A DNA stretch of 64,000 nucleotides from Tetraselmis striata (lineage: Eukaryota > Chlorophyta > Chlorodendrophyceae > Chlorodendrales > Chlorodendraceae), in NCBI GenBank assembly GCA_006384855.1, contig VCJN01002518.1:1-64000 (forward strand). The letters run 5' to 3'. The notes beneath the pieces are model-generated. The model ran no database searches. It saw only the letters and a program-made list of their open reading frames with translations, and was not told the origin of the DNA. The position numbers and the translations under genes are program-made. Positions 32,782-45,615 of this stretch are shown one piece after another (the first letter of the stretch is position 1; each line of letters begins with the position of its first letter).

Positions 32782-35700
32782 CGCGCGCTGACTGTAGTCT
32801 CCAGTACTTAACGCATATGTGCGAAAACAATATACGCACGTATGCGCATATGTGCGAGCCGGAGTACTGGCATTATCTATGTCCGTACAATACAGTATCC
32901 GCTGCTGCATCGGCCGATATCCTGCAGTATATTTCAGTAGTACTGCATGGCGCCCACCATTGATACTCAGCAGTACCGGAATCTTGATTGTGCTCGCACA
33001 GGCGTCCTCGTACTCGTAGATGTACAGCCACTCCGCGATGTACGTGTACTGCCGGAGATGTACTCGCGTCCTCGAGCTCGTAGCTGTACGATCGCTCCGC
33101 CGTGTACAGGTACTGCTAAGAGTGTGCAGGCGCCAAAGCTCCAAAGAGCCGATCAAACGCTTCGTATCAAACGCTTCGTATCAAAAGCTTCGTGGAGTAT
33201 GAGCAGCTTGCACCACCGGTTGAGGTTGGGGGTATTTGCTGTGTGGCGGTGGGCCGGGAAACGGTCTGGATGGTTGTTCGAGCCGATGGCGGCGAAGTAC
33301 GCAGTGTGCTTCGTGGGGTTCTGCATGTCCCGGACTTGCCGGGCAAAACAAAGCGTGGCTACCGCAGGTTGTTTAGCCAGCGGTTGGCGCAGGAGCGTGG
33401 CGCTTCGTTTCATTACACGGCCAAGGGGGACTCCATGGTCTTGCGCTATGCTGGCCGTGACATGACGGTCCCTATCGGGCGCGCTCCGGGGAGCAGCTTG
33501 TACGCTTTCCGCAGCAGAATACTACGGAGCGGGCATGCGCCCAGCCTGCGGATGTTGTTGCGCTGCAAGCTTGTGGGAAGTTGTCAAAGTTGCTGTGGCA
33601 CAGACGTCTTGGCCATCTGCATGCTGCAGGCATGGATCGTTTGCTTGCGGAGAGCGTCTCGGGGATCACGTTCGCGAGGGATGAGATACTGCCGTTTTGT
33701 GACTGTTGCGCGTTGGCGAAGTCTCACGTACAGCCGCGGTCGCGCATTGCGTCAAAGCGTCCTAGTGGACCACTCCAGAAGTTTGGAGCTGAAATCTGGG
33801 GGCCAGTGGGTGTGACGTCCATTGGTGGGTTCCGTTACGTGTTTGGGATGACTGACTACTACTCGGCATACGGCTGGGTGGTGTTCATGAAGTCCAAGGA
33901 TGAGGCTCCGAGGGCTCTGCTGTTGGTGGTGCGCGCTATCAGGCGCGTGCATCCCGGACTCGGATACGACAAGAATACAGCTCGCCTGAGATTGGACAAC
34001 GACTCAGTCTTCCAGAGTGCGGATTTTCGATCTGTCTGCGATGGCCTGCACTTTGTTCCTGAGTTTTCTGCGCCATACTGCCAATGGCAGAATGGTCTGC
34101 AGGACCGTATGTGGCTTACTCTGTCCGAGATGACGGTGGCTATGTTGCTACATGCTGGCCTGGGTCGTGAGTTCTGGGCGCTGGCCTTCTGTGCCGCGAT
34201 GCACATCCGCAACAATGTCTACAGTCGGGGTGTCGGTTCTGTTCCCTACCGGCGTCACACTGGCAAGGCCCCACATGTGTCTGGGTTGCGGGTGTTCTGC
34301 TGTCTAGCGTATGTGCACGTAGATACCGGGAATAGGCGGAAGCTTGACGCCAAGGCCTTTCGCGGGGTCTTCGTTGGTTATGGGCAGGAATGTCACACCT
34401 ACTTGGTGTGGAATCTGGCTGCTCGCCGCGTGGTTGCAAGTCGGAATGTGATTTTCGATGAGGGTTGGCGTGATGCGGCTTCCAGCAGCAAGGGGGGGCA
34501 GTGGGGGCGATGCTGCTGCAAGCCTTGAGATGTTCCTCCAATACCAGGCACTTCTTGATGACGGCGGAGTTGGCAGCACGTCCGACGCATCACGGCTGCA
34601 AGAGAGAACCGAGGCTCAACGGAGTGTCGTGGATGAAACGGACGACGTTGAGGGGGAGCTTTAGATCGAGGAGGTGCCACAGACTGCGGAGGAACTGGAA
34701 CTTGGACCGCAGCGACCCACGCTGGAGCTGACCCAGTTGGAGACGAACGAGGGAACCGACGATGGCGGGCAAGAGGATCCTAATATGGTCCAGCGTGCTG
34801 AGAGGGACCCCTACCCTGCTCGTTCTCGCCGAGCTCCTGGGCAATGGTGGGTCGTGCATCCGGAAAACCCCAACGACGACGCTGCAGCTATGATGGCCGC
34901 CGCATTCGCGGCAGTGACACAGGGTGTCGATGAGCCCATCACGCTCAAGCAGGCCCTGTCCGGACCGTTCAAGGAGCAATGGGCGCAAGCCGTAGAGTCA
35001 GAATTCAACTCGTTGGAGAAGCAGGGCACGTGGGCGGTGTGCGAGTCACCAAAGGAGCGAACAGCCATTCCCAGCAAATGAGTATTCAAGGTCAAATACA
35101 ACGCTGATGGCAGTATCGCGCGCTTCAAGGCCCGACTGGTTGTCCAAGGCTGCCGTCAACGACATGGCATCGACTATGCAGAGACTTTTGCACCGACCAT
35201 GAAGTTTACCACTATCCGAGTGCTATTTGCGATTGCAGTACAATACGGTTGGAATATCCATCAGGTTGATGTCGACACGGCGTTCTTGTATGCTCCAGTG
35301 GAGAAGGAGATCTACATGAGGCCGCCGCCTGGCTATGAGCAACACGATGCAAGAGGGCGGCCCATGGTCTTGCGCTTGTTAAAGAGCCTGTACGGGCTGA
35401 AGCAATCACCCCGAAATTGGCACAACACCTTGCATAAGCTCTTGGTGTGCTACGGGTTTCAGCAGCTCAAGTCCGACCCTGGCGCGTACGTCTACTGGCA
35501 GGGTGGGCAGTTTATCTGCATCCTGGTGGTGTACGTGGACGACATGATCTTTGCCTTCGAGGACGCAGTATGGGCCGCGGATTTCAAGACGGCATTAGGC
35601 GCCCGCTTTGACATCAAGGACTCGGGCGTCTGTGCCTGGGCGCTAGGCATGACGGGGGAGCGAGACTGGGACAATGCGACGCTGAAGGTGCATCAGGCCA

Positions 35701-35960
35701 AGTACATTGATGACATGTTGCACAAGTTCAACCTTGCTGACGCTTACGTTGTGAGCACCCCGGCGGAGGTTGGTGCCGATGTCCCCGGTAGCAACAAGCC
35801 GTTGGCTGCAGAGGTGCCATATCATGCCCTTGTGGGCAGCCTGCTGTACACCATGGTGGCCACCCGCCCCGACATTGCCGAAGCTGTGAGCAAGTTGTCC
35901 CGGGCGATGGCCAAGCCTAAAGAGCGCCACTGGCAGGCTGGCGAGCGAGTCCTGCGATAC
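32782..35960 (+). mobile_element. Last array unit running into Copia 3' piece, block B, broken
   Basis: Starts as a third array unit (inverted LTR part to about 33185), then continues as the Copia protease-integrase-reverse transcriptase piece that is the duplicate of 15756-18536. It ends at 35960 at the same fusion with cysteine-rich sequence. Broken, several breaks. Confidence 0.88.
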
Positions 35961-36178
35961 GCGCCACCCGCCCCGCAGCCACCTGCGGGACATGCCGACT
36001 TGCTCGTCGCCATGTTGACCGGAGCACTACGAGCAGTGGCGGGAGGCGGCCACATGCACTATCATTTGCGTGCCCGGGCCGGACGCCCGTCATGCGTGTA
36101 CTGCGGCCAACGGACGGAGTGGGAGTATTGCTGCGACGGCACCCCGGCTTTGTGCGGCCCCAAGTACCCATGCATGGC
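35961..36178 (+). other. Cysteine-rich tail fused to Copia RT (block B), cut by Copia-3
   Basis: Duplicate of the tail at 18537, with the same CVYCGQRTEWEYCC segment in frame with the reverse transcriptase. The sequence is interrupted at 36178 by the left LTR of Copia-3; the remainder of the tail resumes at 42836. Confidence 0.8.
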
Positions 36179-36698
36179 TGTTGAATTATGGGCGTGAGGG
36201 GAAAGAACGACTGTCTCTTACAACGGGTCGCGCCCTGCCTTTATACTCGCGCACGCCATGGTACGCGCGCCACCCATGAGCGCATCCGCCACCTTGCGCC
36301 ATCGCGCGCTGACTGTATTCTCCAGTACTTAATGCATATGTGCGAGCCTGAGTATTGGCATTATCTATGTCCGTACAATACAATATCCGTTGGTGCATCG
36401 GCCGATATCCTGCAGTATATTCTGCATCGGCTGATATCCTGCAGTATATTCTAGTACTGCATGGCGCCCACCATTGATACTCAGCAGTACCGGAATCTTG
36501 ATTGTGCTCGCACGGGCGTCCTCGTACTCGTAGATGTACAGCCGCTCCGCGATGTACGTCTGCTGCCGGAGATGTACTCGCGTCCTCGTAATCGTAGCCG
36601 TACGATCGCTCCGCCGTCTACAGGTACCGCCGAGAGTGTGCAGGCGTCAAGGCTCCCAACAGCCAGTCAAACGCCTGCAAGACTGGTATCAAACAACA
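36179..36698 (-). repeat. Copia-3 LTR, left
   Basis: TGTTGAATTATGGGCG to ATCAAACAACA, 520 bp. The TATA box (TTTATA on the plus strand) is at 36240-36245. It contains the doubled 31-bp segment around 36395-36450 that marks the young subfamily. Confidence 0.93.
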
Positions 36699-36719
36699 CC
36701 CCCACTCGCCATGCAGTCA

Positions 36720-39700
36720 TCACGCGCCCAACATCTGCATGGCGAACTCCGCGTGCTTCAGCCTTCCCAGAGCCTTGGTGAGTGCATCCGCAACCATCTG
36801 TGCAGTCGGGCAGTACTCAATTGCCACCTCCCCGCTGAGCACCTTCTCCCGTGTGAAGTGGTACTTGATGGCGATGTGCTTGCTGCGACCATGGGTCATG
36901 GGGTTGCGCGTCAGCGCAATGCAGCTCTGGTTGTCCTCGAAGATCACTGTGGCCTCGGACTGAGCACAACACAGCTCGCGCAGCAGCTCGCGCAAGAACA
37001 GCGCCTCGCACACAGCAGCACACAACGCCATGTACTCCGCCTCCGCCGTTGACAGCGCCACAGTGGCCTGCAGCTGCGACTTCCAACTCACTGCAGCTCC
37101 ACAAAGCATGAAGACGAAGCCAGTGGTGGAGCGTCGTGACACCACATCTCCAGCCCAGTCGGCGTCGCAGTACCCGTGCAGTAGGCCGTCAGCCTTGCCC
37201 CCACTGAAGGTCAGCCCCAGGGTTTTGGTACCCTTCAGGTATCGCAGGACTCGCTTGGCAGCCTGCCAGTGGCGCTCTTCAGGCTTGGCCATCACCCTGC
37301 ACAACTTGCTCACAGCTTCGGCAATGTCGGGGCGGGTAGCCACCATCGCGTACAGCAGGCTGCCCACAAGGGCCTGATAGGGCATCTCAGCAGCCAACGG
37401 CTTGTTGCTACCGGGGACATCGGCACCAACCTCCGCTGGGGTGCTCACAGCGTAAGCGTCAGCAAGGTTGAACTTGTGCACCATGTCATCAATGTACTTG
37501 GCCTGATGCACCTTCAGCGTCGCATTGTCCCAGTCTCGCTCCACCGCCATGCCTAGCGCCCAGGCACAGACGCCCAAGTCCTTGATGTCAAAGCGGGCGC
37601 CTAATGCCGTCTTGAAATCCGCGGCCCATACTGCGTCCTTGAAGGCAAAGATCATGTCGTCCACGTACACCACCAGGATGCAGATCAACTGCCCACCCTG
37701 CCAGTAGACGTACGCACCAGGGTCGGACTTGAGCTGCTGAAACCCGTAGCACACCAAGAACTTATGCAAGGTGTTGTGCCAATTTCGGGGTGATTGCTTC
37801 AGCCCGTACAGGCTCTTCAACAAGCGCAAGACCATGGGCCGCCCTCTTGCATCGTACTGCTCATAGCCAGGCGGCGGCCTCATGTAGATCTCCTCCTCCA
37901 CTGGAGCATACAGGAACGCCGTGTCGACATCAACCTGATGGATACTCCAACCGTATTGTACTGCAATCGCAAACAGCACTCGGATAGTGGTGAACTTCAC
38001 GGTCGGTGCAAAAGTCTCTGCATAGTCGATGCCATGTCGTTGACGGCAGCCTTGGACAACCAGTCGGGCCTTGAAGCGCGCGATACTGCCATCAGCGTTG
38101 TATTTGACCTTGAATACCCATTTGCTGGGAATGGCTGTTCGCTCCTCTGGTAACTCGCACACCACCCACGTGCCCTGCTTCTCCAACGAGTTGAATTCTG
38201 ACTCTACGGCTTGCGCCCATTGCTCCTTGAACGGTCCGGACAGGGCCTGCTTGAGCGTGATGGGCTCATCGACACCCTGTGTCACTGCCGCGAATGCGGC
38301 GGCCATCATAGCTGCAGCGTCGTCGTTGGGGTTTTCCGGATGCACGACCCACCATTGCCCAGGAGCTCGGCGAGAACGAGCAGGGTAGGGGTCCCTCTCA
38401 GCACGCTGGACTATAGGTTCCTCTTGCCCGCCATCGTCGGTTCCCTCGTTCGTCTCCAACTGGGTCAGCTCCAGCGTGGGTTGCTGCGGTCCAAGTTCCA
38501 GTTCCTCCGCAGTCAGTGGCTCCTCCTCAATCTCAAGCTCCTCATCAACGTCGTCCGTTTCATCCACGACACGCCGGGGAGCCTTGGTTATCTCTTGCAC
38601 CCGTGATGCGTCGGACGTGCTGCCAACCCCGCTGCTATCGAGAAGTGCCTGGTATTGGGGGAACATCTCAAGGCTTGCAGCAGCATCGCCCCCACTGCCC
38701 CCCTTGCTGCTGGAAGCCGCATCACGCCAACCCTCATCGAAAATCACATTCCGACTTGCAACCACGCGGCGAGTAGCTGGGTTCCACACCAAGTAGGTGT
38801 GAGATTCCTGCCCATAACCAACGAAGACCCCGCGAAAGGCCTTGGCGTCAAGCTTCCGCCTATTCCCGGCATCCACGTGCACATACGCTGGACAGCCGAA
38901 CACCCGCAACCCAGCCACATCTGGGGTCTTGCCAGTGTGACGCCGGTAGGGAACAGAACCGACACCCCGGCTGTAGACATTGTTGCGGATGTGCATCGCG
39001 GCACAGAAGGCCAGCGCCTAGAACTCACGACCCAGGCCAGCATGTAGAAGCATAGCCACCGTCATCTCGGACAGAGTAAGCCACATACGCTCCTGCAGAC
39101 CATTCTGCCATTGGCAGTATGGCGCAGAAAACTCGGGAACGAAGTGCAGGCCATCGCATGCAGATCGAAAATCCGCACTCTGGAAGACTGAGTCGTTGTC
39201 CAATCTCAGGCGAGCTGTACTCTTGTCGTATCCGAATCGGGGATGCACGCGCCTGATAGCGCGCACCACCAACAGCAGAGCCCTCGGAGCCTCATCCTTG
39301 GACTTCATGAACACCACCCAGCCGTATGCCGAGTAGTAGTCAGTCATCCCAAACACGTAACGGAACCCGCCAATGGACGTCACACCCACTGGCCCCCAGA
39401 TGTCAGCTCCAAATTTCTGCAGTGGCCCAGTAGGACGCTTTGACGCAATGCGCGACCGCGGCTGTTCGTGAGACTTCGCTAACGCGCAACAGTCACAAAA
39501 CGGCAGTATCTCATCCTTCGCGAACGTGATCCCCGAGACGCTCTCCGCAAGCAAACGATCCATGCCTGCAGCATGCAGATGGCCAAGACGTCTGTGCCAC
39601 AGCAACTTTGACAACTTCCCACAAGCTTGCAGCGCAACAACATCCGCAGGGCTGGGCGTACGCCCGCTCCGTAGTATTCTGCTGCGGAAAGCGTACAAGT

Positions 39701-41357
39701 TGCTTCCCGGAGCGCGCCCGATAGGGACCGTCATATCACGGCCAGCAGAGCGCAAGACCATGGAGTCCCCCTTGGCCGTGTAATGAAACGAAGCGCCACG
39801 CTCCTGCGCCAACCGCTGGCTAAACAACCTGCGGTAGCCATGCTTTGTTTTGCCCGGCAAGTCCGGGACATGCAGAACCCCACGAAGCACACTGCGTACT
39901 TCGCCGCCATCGGCTCGAACAACCATCCAGACCGTCCCCCGGCCCACCGCCAGACAGCAAATACCCCCCACCTCAACCGGTGGTGCAAGCTGCTCATACT
40001 CCACGAAGCTGTCAGAGTCAGCCACCATATGCGGATATGCCCCACTGTCCTTCACCCACATGTCCGGGTAGCTTCCGAGATCATCATTCAGCCCCAGCAT
40101 GCACGCCCCTCGTGCATCGACAACAACACTCGCAAGAGCAACCGCATCAAGCAAGTAAGCGGAATCAGACTTGGTTACAACACGGGCAGAGCCGCCCATG
40201 CCACCAGAGGCACTACCCGCCTCATCATCAGACATGCCGAAGCAGTCAGACAGCCCAGACAGCGATATGATCTCATCCATGCTGTGGCTGTCCAGGTCAT
40301 GCTCGCGCTCATTCGCCTGAGCAACAGCACCAGCAGCCTCAGCCGGCCGCACATCCTCCTCGGACTCATACTCCCCTCCGAAGAGGTCATACAGCAGGGT
40401 GCCCGGTTCCGGCGCCCAATCATCCCACTCGTCATCCAGCAGGGACAGCGCAACGCGCTTTGCAGGTGGGGTGTTACCGGCATTCTCAGCCATGAAAGCA
40501 ACATGCTCCTCCTCCTCATCAGCAACAAAGGCCGCCGGTGCCGGGTCCGCAGCAGCTTGACGCCTGTTGCCTCTTGGGCGCGGCGGGCAGTCCCGCTTGA
40601 AGTGAGGCCCACCGCACTGCCAGCATCCACCGCGCAGAGGGGCACCAAGGCGGCGAGGTCCAGATCCATCGCCTGTGGCCAGATGGGCGGAGCGCTTGGT
40701 GCCACCACTGGCTATGTAGCCCTCCGCAGATGGCTCCGATGCATGGTTCTTCTCAATACGCTTGGAGTAGTTCTGCGCCAGCTTGAGGCAGTCACCCTCC
40801 CAGGTGATGGCGCGGCCCTCATGCTCCGCGGTCACCTGCAGGATACCGATGATGGGCTCGTACTCGGGACGGAGGCCAGCCAGGAACTGAGTCACAACTT
40901 GGTTATGTGATGGAGCTTCAACATCCTCATGCTCCTCAGCCTCAGCCACCAAGTCCAAGAAGGCGTTGTCCAGGCGATGGTAGTATGCCTCCGCAGTCTC
41001 GGTGCGCTGTTGACCGGATTGGAGCACCGCATACATGTCGGAGATCCTGCCGAGATGGCCTCCCTCAAAGCGGGTGCGCAGAGCTGCCCAGGCTTGGCCT
41101 CCAGAGGTAGCATTGTCATTCAGGTGCCGACGGATGACATCCAGGAGCTCCTCGGGGAGCAGCGCAGTCAGGGTTGCATACAGCTTGAAGTGCTGATCAG
41201 ATGAGGCATGCTCACTCATCATCATGGCCTGCTTCATGCCAGTGGCGTTGCAATAGGCCTCCATCTGGTGCCTCCAGCGGCGCCACCCCTTGGTCTGACC
41301 AGAGAAAACGGGCGGCAACGGAATGCGCGGCGCGCGGGCGGACACTCCTTCCGGCAT
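36720..41357 (-). pseudogene. Copia-3 gag-pol, about one break
   Basis: Same domain order as the Copia-4 polyprotein: gag with zinc knuckle CWQCGGPHFKRDC, protease DSGAYPHMV, integrase zinc finger and core, reverse transcriptase YVDD, RNase H with STAEAEYMAL, ending ...FAMQMLGA. The ATG is placed at 41357 (MPEGVSARAPRIP). Apart from about one break it reads as Copia-4, so it is likely a very recent copy. Confidence 0.92.
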
Positions 41358-42315
41358 GATGATCACAGTGATGGAAATCAACTGCAAAGCGGGACAGAGG
41401 CCAAGTCAGCGGTCTGGTCCTCACAGGGCCAAAAGCCCCCACCACTGCTTGCCGCAGTGGCAACTTTCTCCCACCAGAGATGGTCAACAGAGAGAAACTC
41501 GGTCAAAATTTCGAAATTGGGGAGAGAAAACAACCGGAGACGCACAAACTTTTAATTACCGGCCGCGATTAATCAACAAACAACCGCGGCCCCGCGGAAA
41601 TCAAATTACCGGCTACGATAAATCGGAAAACCACCGGGAAATCCGGCTAATTTTGATTCTCGTAGATTCGCCTAGAACACGGCGGAAACTACGTCGTTCT
41701 CCGGTCGCAGACTGCTGCTAACTCGGCAACCTGCCTGCCTCGTGACGAGGGTCGATACCACTGGCACAAGACCACGACAGAGCGCTCGACGAGGCCGTCT
41801 GCCCCCCCTGTGGCCGGCGAGGCAGCTCGACACACTCTAACTGGGCGAGCGACAAGCGCACACGAGTCGACACGACTCGAAGCCGGCCCGAGTCGTCGAG
41901 AGACTGAAAGGGGCGTCGGAACGCGGCCCCAGGCGTCGAGAGGCACAGCCGAAACGAAAGAGGTCGACAGCAGCGTCGAGCTGCACAGGCAAACAGCCCC
42001 TACGCCCCTACAGGACGCCCACTGCCTAGGGAGGCCAGTGTCGAGCAGCGACCTCGCGTCGCAGAAGGCTAACGAGCCCCACGCCCCGTCCCAGGGCGCC
42101 CACTGACTGCCACCGTCAGTGCACCGCTTCTCGCGGCCACGCTCGGCTCTCAGCGAGCGAAAACGAGTCGTTCGAGTCCCCAGCCCAACAGCGCAGGTCC
42201 CCTCCCAAGAATCAGCAGCAAGGGGCGGCGGAAGAACCTGGTTGTGATGCTCCTGTGGTTGGCAGAGGCCGCTCCTTGGCTTGGGAGATGAAGGGAAGCG
42301 AGGGCCCAACTAACC

Positions 42316-42835
42316 TGTTGAATTATGGGCGTGAGGGGAAAGAACGACTGTCTCTTACAACGGGTCGCGCCCTGCCTTTATACTCGCGCACGCCATGGTA
42401 CGCGCGCCACCCATGAGCGCATCCGCCACCTTGCGCCATCGCGCGCTGACTGTATTCTCCAGTACTTAATGCATATGTGCGAGCCTGAGTATTGGCATTA
42501 TCTATGTCCGTACAATACAATATCCGTTGGTGCATCGGCCGATATCCTGCAGTATATTCTGCATCGGCTGATATCCTGCAGTATATTCTAGTACTGCATG
42601 GCGCCCACCATTGATACTCAGCAGTACCGGAATCTTGATTGTGCTCGCACGGGCGTCCTCGTACTCGTAGATGTACAGCCGCTCCGCGATGTACGTCTGC
42701 TGCCGGAGATGTACTCGCGTCCTCGTAATCGTAGCCGTACGATCGCTCCGCCGTCTACAGGTACCGCCGAGAGTGTGCAGGCGTCAAGGCTCCCAACAGC
42801 CAGTCAAACGCCTGCAAGACTGGTATCAAACAACA
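42316..42835 (-). repeat. Copia-3 LTR, right (5' LTR of the element)
   Basis: 520 bp, no difference from 36179-36698 seen by eye. Core promoter TATA box at 42377-42382 on the minus strand, about 60 bp before the LTR end that leads into the element. Confidence 0.93.
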
Positions 42836-43159
42836 ATGGCGACCCATCAGCGGGCAGTCCCCTGCCCGACCACGGCCGCGGCGAGGGAGGAGTTCCGCCA
42901 TGTCAGGGACGCGTTCCACGACGCGACTCGCGCCGCCGTGTGAGAGGCTTCGGAGAAGGCACGCGCGGCTGGTAGGGTGCGCAGGGTGAGGCGGCGGACG
43001 GCCCGGGAGATAATGGAGAGCGAGACATGCCGTCAGTGAGGTCGGGCGCAATGTCATTGGGTGGAGCACACGGGCGTGTAACACTTGCACTTTGCGCGTA
43101 CTGCTGGGTTACATCCAGGCGGCGTCACACTATGCAACCGGAAAGGCTGCGTTGCTAGT

Positions 43160-45250
43160 GCAACGCCTCACTCGGTAGGAACCGCTGCCCCGCCTATCCC
43201 ACAGCCGCTGCCCCCCCCCTCCCTCTCGCGCACCGTTCTGCGACCTCGCGTGGATCCCCGCCACCAGCAGCTCCCCGGCGTCGACGCCCAAGTCGGCAGC
43301 CTTTGCGGAGGACATGTGGGCAGGGGCCATGAGAACATCCGCCTTGCGGATGCCCGGACCGTCTAGGAGGACAAGGGCCTCCTCCCCGCCGGAACCACCA
43401 CCGCCGCCTGCCACTCTCCACAAGTCCAAACCCATGGCAGTGTGGGCTCGTTCCGGCGTCCACACCGTACACAATGCAGCCCGAATGGGCCGCGCGCTGG
43501 CACGGCTGTCGTCCGAGTCAGCCCTCGGCGGGGGCGGCGGCGTGGCAAGTGTTGAGCTCGCGCGACCATGGTGGTGTACTTGGCGTCTTCGCGCTCCGCC
43601 AGCAGGTTTCTCGGCAGCTCCTCCTCGCTCTCCGGCTCCTCGGTGGTATAGGGGGGTGGGTCGGCGTCGGGGAATTGCTTCAACATCTTGTCCACAACGA
43701 AGGAGTTGTCTCTTGACGTCTCCCCGTCTTCCCCCCCCCCCCGTGAAGCCGGGGCTTGTGGCCGTTGCGAAGCGACGCCGCCTTGTAGGCCAGGAGCCCC
43801 CCAGCGCCACCGCGCAGGCAGGACCGCACCCCACCCCGCGAGTATGGTGCATACGAGTGCGAGCCCTGCACCGTACGTCGGACGTCGTCCAACAGCTTCT
43901 CCAAATGGTCCTTGAAGTCCACCGCGTCCTCCCACGCAGCGGATGCGCTCCCAACCATCCGGATGGGCGTCTCCACGGCGCCGGGGCCAGCGTCGTATGG
44001 GGCCATGTACCCCTTTGTCTGTGGGCGGGTCGCTGTGAGTGCGAGTGCGAGTAAGTGTGTGTGTGTGTGTGTGGGGGGGGGGTGTGGGTGTGGGTGTGGG
44101 TGCACGTGGCTGAGGAGGCAGCAAGAGGGGGGGCTTCATGTTGGGGTTGGGTTCCCGGTAGAGGCGATGCGCCTTCAGGCGGTGGACCTGCTGCGCGAAA
44201 AGGAGGTCCCTCATCATGGTCTCGCAGACATTCTTCGGCAGCACGCGCTTGGCGTCCGCCTTCAAGAAGCCCATGAGGTTCTGCATCCACAGCTCCGCAA
44301 GCGGGTGCCCGCAAGCCAGCATCTGGCAGATCATGCGGCACACCGCCGAGTGCAAGTTGGGGACGAGGAGCGACACGAAGCCGTTTCCCTCAGCCAGGCG
44401 GGCATACACGGTGATGTCCGCTAGGTATCGAGTCCTCCCCTCCCTGGTGAGCGCGTCCACCTGCGCCTTGCGCTCGGGGCCGTCCTCCTCCGTCACCACG
44501 TTCTGCAACCCCCACCGCGTGACGAACCACGCAGCTCCTTGCAGGCGCTTGTACATGTGCCCAAGCACCGCCAGCTGCGACACCGAACGCATCACCGCTG
44601 GGGATACGAGCTCCTTCTCGGTCATGATCGCCTTCACCCGGGCCTCCTCGAACAGCGGACCGGCGGTAAGAAGGGAAAACGTTTCCATGTGGTGCCAGCA
44701 GTCCTCCATGACCCAGCCGGACTGCACGGTCACCTTGCCTGACCCTGCAGTCCTGAAGGGGAATGCCGTCACGCCCACGCCCACGCCCACGCCCACGCCG
44801 AGGGGGGTACCTTTCGACTTCTTGGACACCGCAAACGAAGGGCGCAACCCGCGTCCAAAGTTGCTGGGTATCAATCCTAAAGCCTGGTGCCGGTCTTCCT
44901 GCTTCATATAGCCCGGAATCCAACGTGGCCCAGCACGGTGACGAAGTTCCTCCAGAAGTCCTTTCCCAAGCCAAAAAAACCAGGTGGCACGGCGCGAGCG
45001 GGAAAAGGTTGACCATGCTGACATAGCCCAGGACCACAGGCACCTGGCACACGCCATGGCAGCCGGTGTTCTGCTTGGCCTCCGCCAGCCGGGTTGAGTT
45101 GAACGCACGCCGGGCAGCAGGGCTCAGTTCGCCCTCCTCATCCCCATCGAGATCCGACTTGGCCAAGTCCTCCTCTATCTGGCCGATGACGCCCATCTGC
45201 TCCAGCATCTGGTCGCCGGAGAGCAGGAGGCAGCTCGCGCCCGTGCGCAC
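43160..45250 (-). pseudogene. KDZ/TNP2-like transposase gene, copy B
   Basis: The better-preserved copy. A frame of 581 codons (45108-43363) holds KDFW-adjacent sequence, MKQEDRHQALGLIPSNFGRG, five Gly-Val hexamer units, WVMEDCWHHMETFSLLTAG, VMRSVSQLAVLGHMYKRLQG, LVPNLHSAVCRMICQMLACG and LAELWMQNLMGFLKADAKR. These resemble the core of TNP2/KDZ transposases, which cut and paste DNA. Upstream, the acidic segment EEDLAKSDLDGDEEGELS is in another frame. The frame changes at a T7 run near 44975 and at an extra TA near 44906-44909 (absent in copy A). Downstream, a 73-bp intron and a G12 run (43731-43742) separate the C-terminal parts, including MGLDLWRVAGGGGGSGGEE. It could be a host gene rather than a transposon gene. 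Confidence 0.5.
44033..44105 (-). other. Predicted 73-bp intron with (CA)n microsatellite, copy B
   Basis: Donor CAGCCAC|GTGCACCC, acceptor CTCACAG|CGACCC. Splicing leaves LLLPPQP followed by TRPQTKGYMAPYDAGPG in one frame. It is the same site as in copy A with a shorter C run and CA tract. Confidence 0.55.
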
Positions 45251-45615
45251 AGCCCGGGCAGCTCACGAGAGTCGGCCGCCGCACCGTGCCAGTACTTATC
45301 GTGATTACTTTCTGGCAGGGGCCGGTACGCCAGCGGGGCGCACCGCGACGCCACTACCCCAGCGATGTGCAGCGATGTGCAGCGAGTACGTGCAGCCGCC
45401 TGTACTTAGCCTGGGTGCTCCGCGTCGGCGCGCGACACGCGAGCCCGCGTGCGCATATCAATTTCATGACATTATCGAAACGAGAAATTCATATAGTATT
45501 TTACACGTCGCGCGAGATAGTCGTCGCTACTCGGTATGAAATCCACGTCCCTCGTACGTCCCGTATCGTCCCCGTATCGTCGTTCGTCACCAGTAGGGGA
45601 CATTTACGTCACATC

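Larger units (their letters stand above)
36179..42835 (-). mobile_element. Copia-3, minus strand, full length, young, about one break
   Basis: A full-length Ty1/Copia element of 6,657 bp with two 520-bp LTRs that look identical by eye and a perfect 5-bp target duplication ATGGC (36174-36178, 42836-42840). It carries the complete gag-pol layout of Copia-4, to which it is almost identical, in opposite orientation. The coding part has about one break. The identical LTRs point to a very recent insertion. It sits inside the cysteine-rich tail of block B, whose unoccupied counterpart is in block A. Confidence 0.95.
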
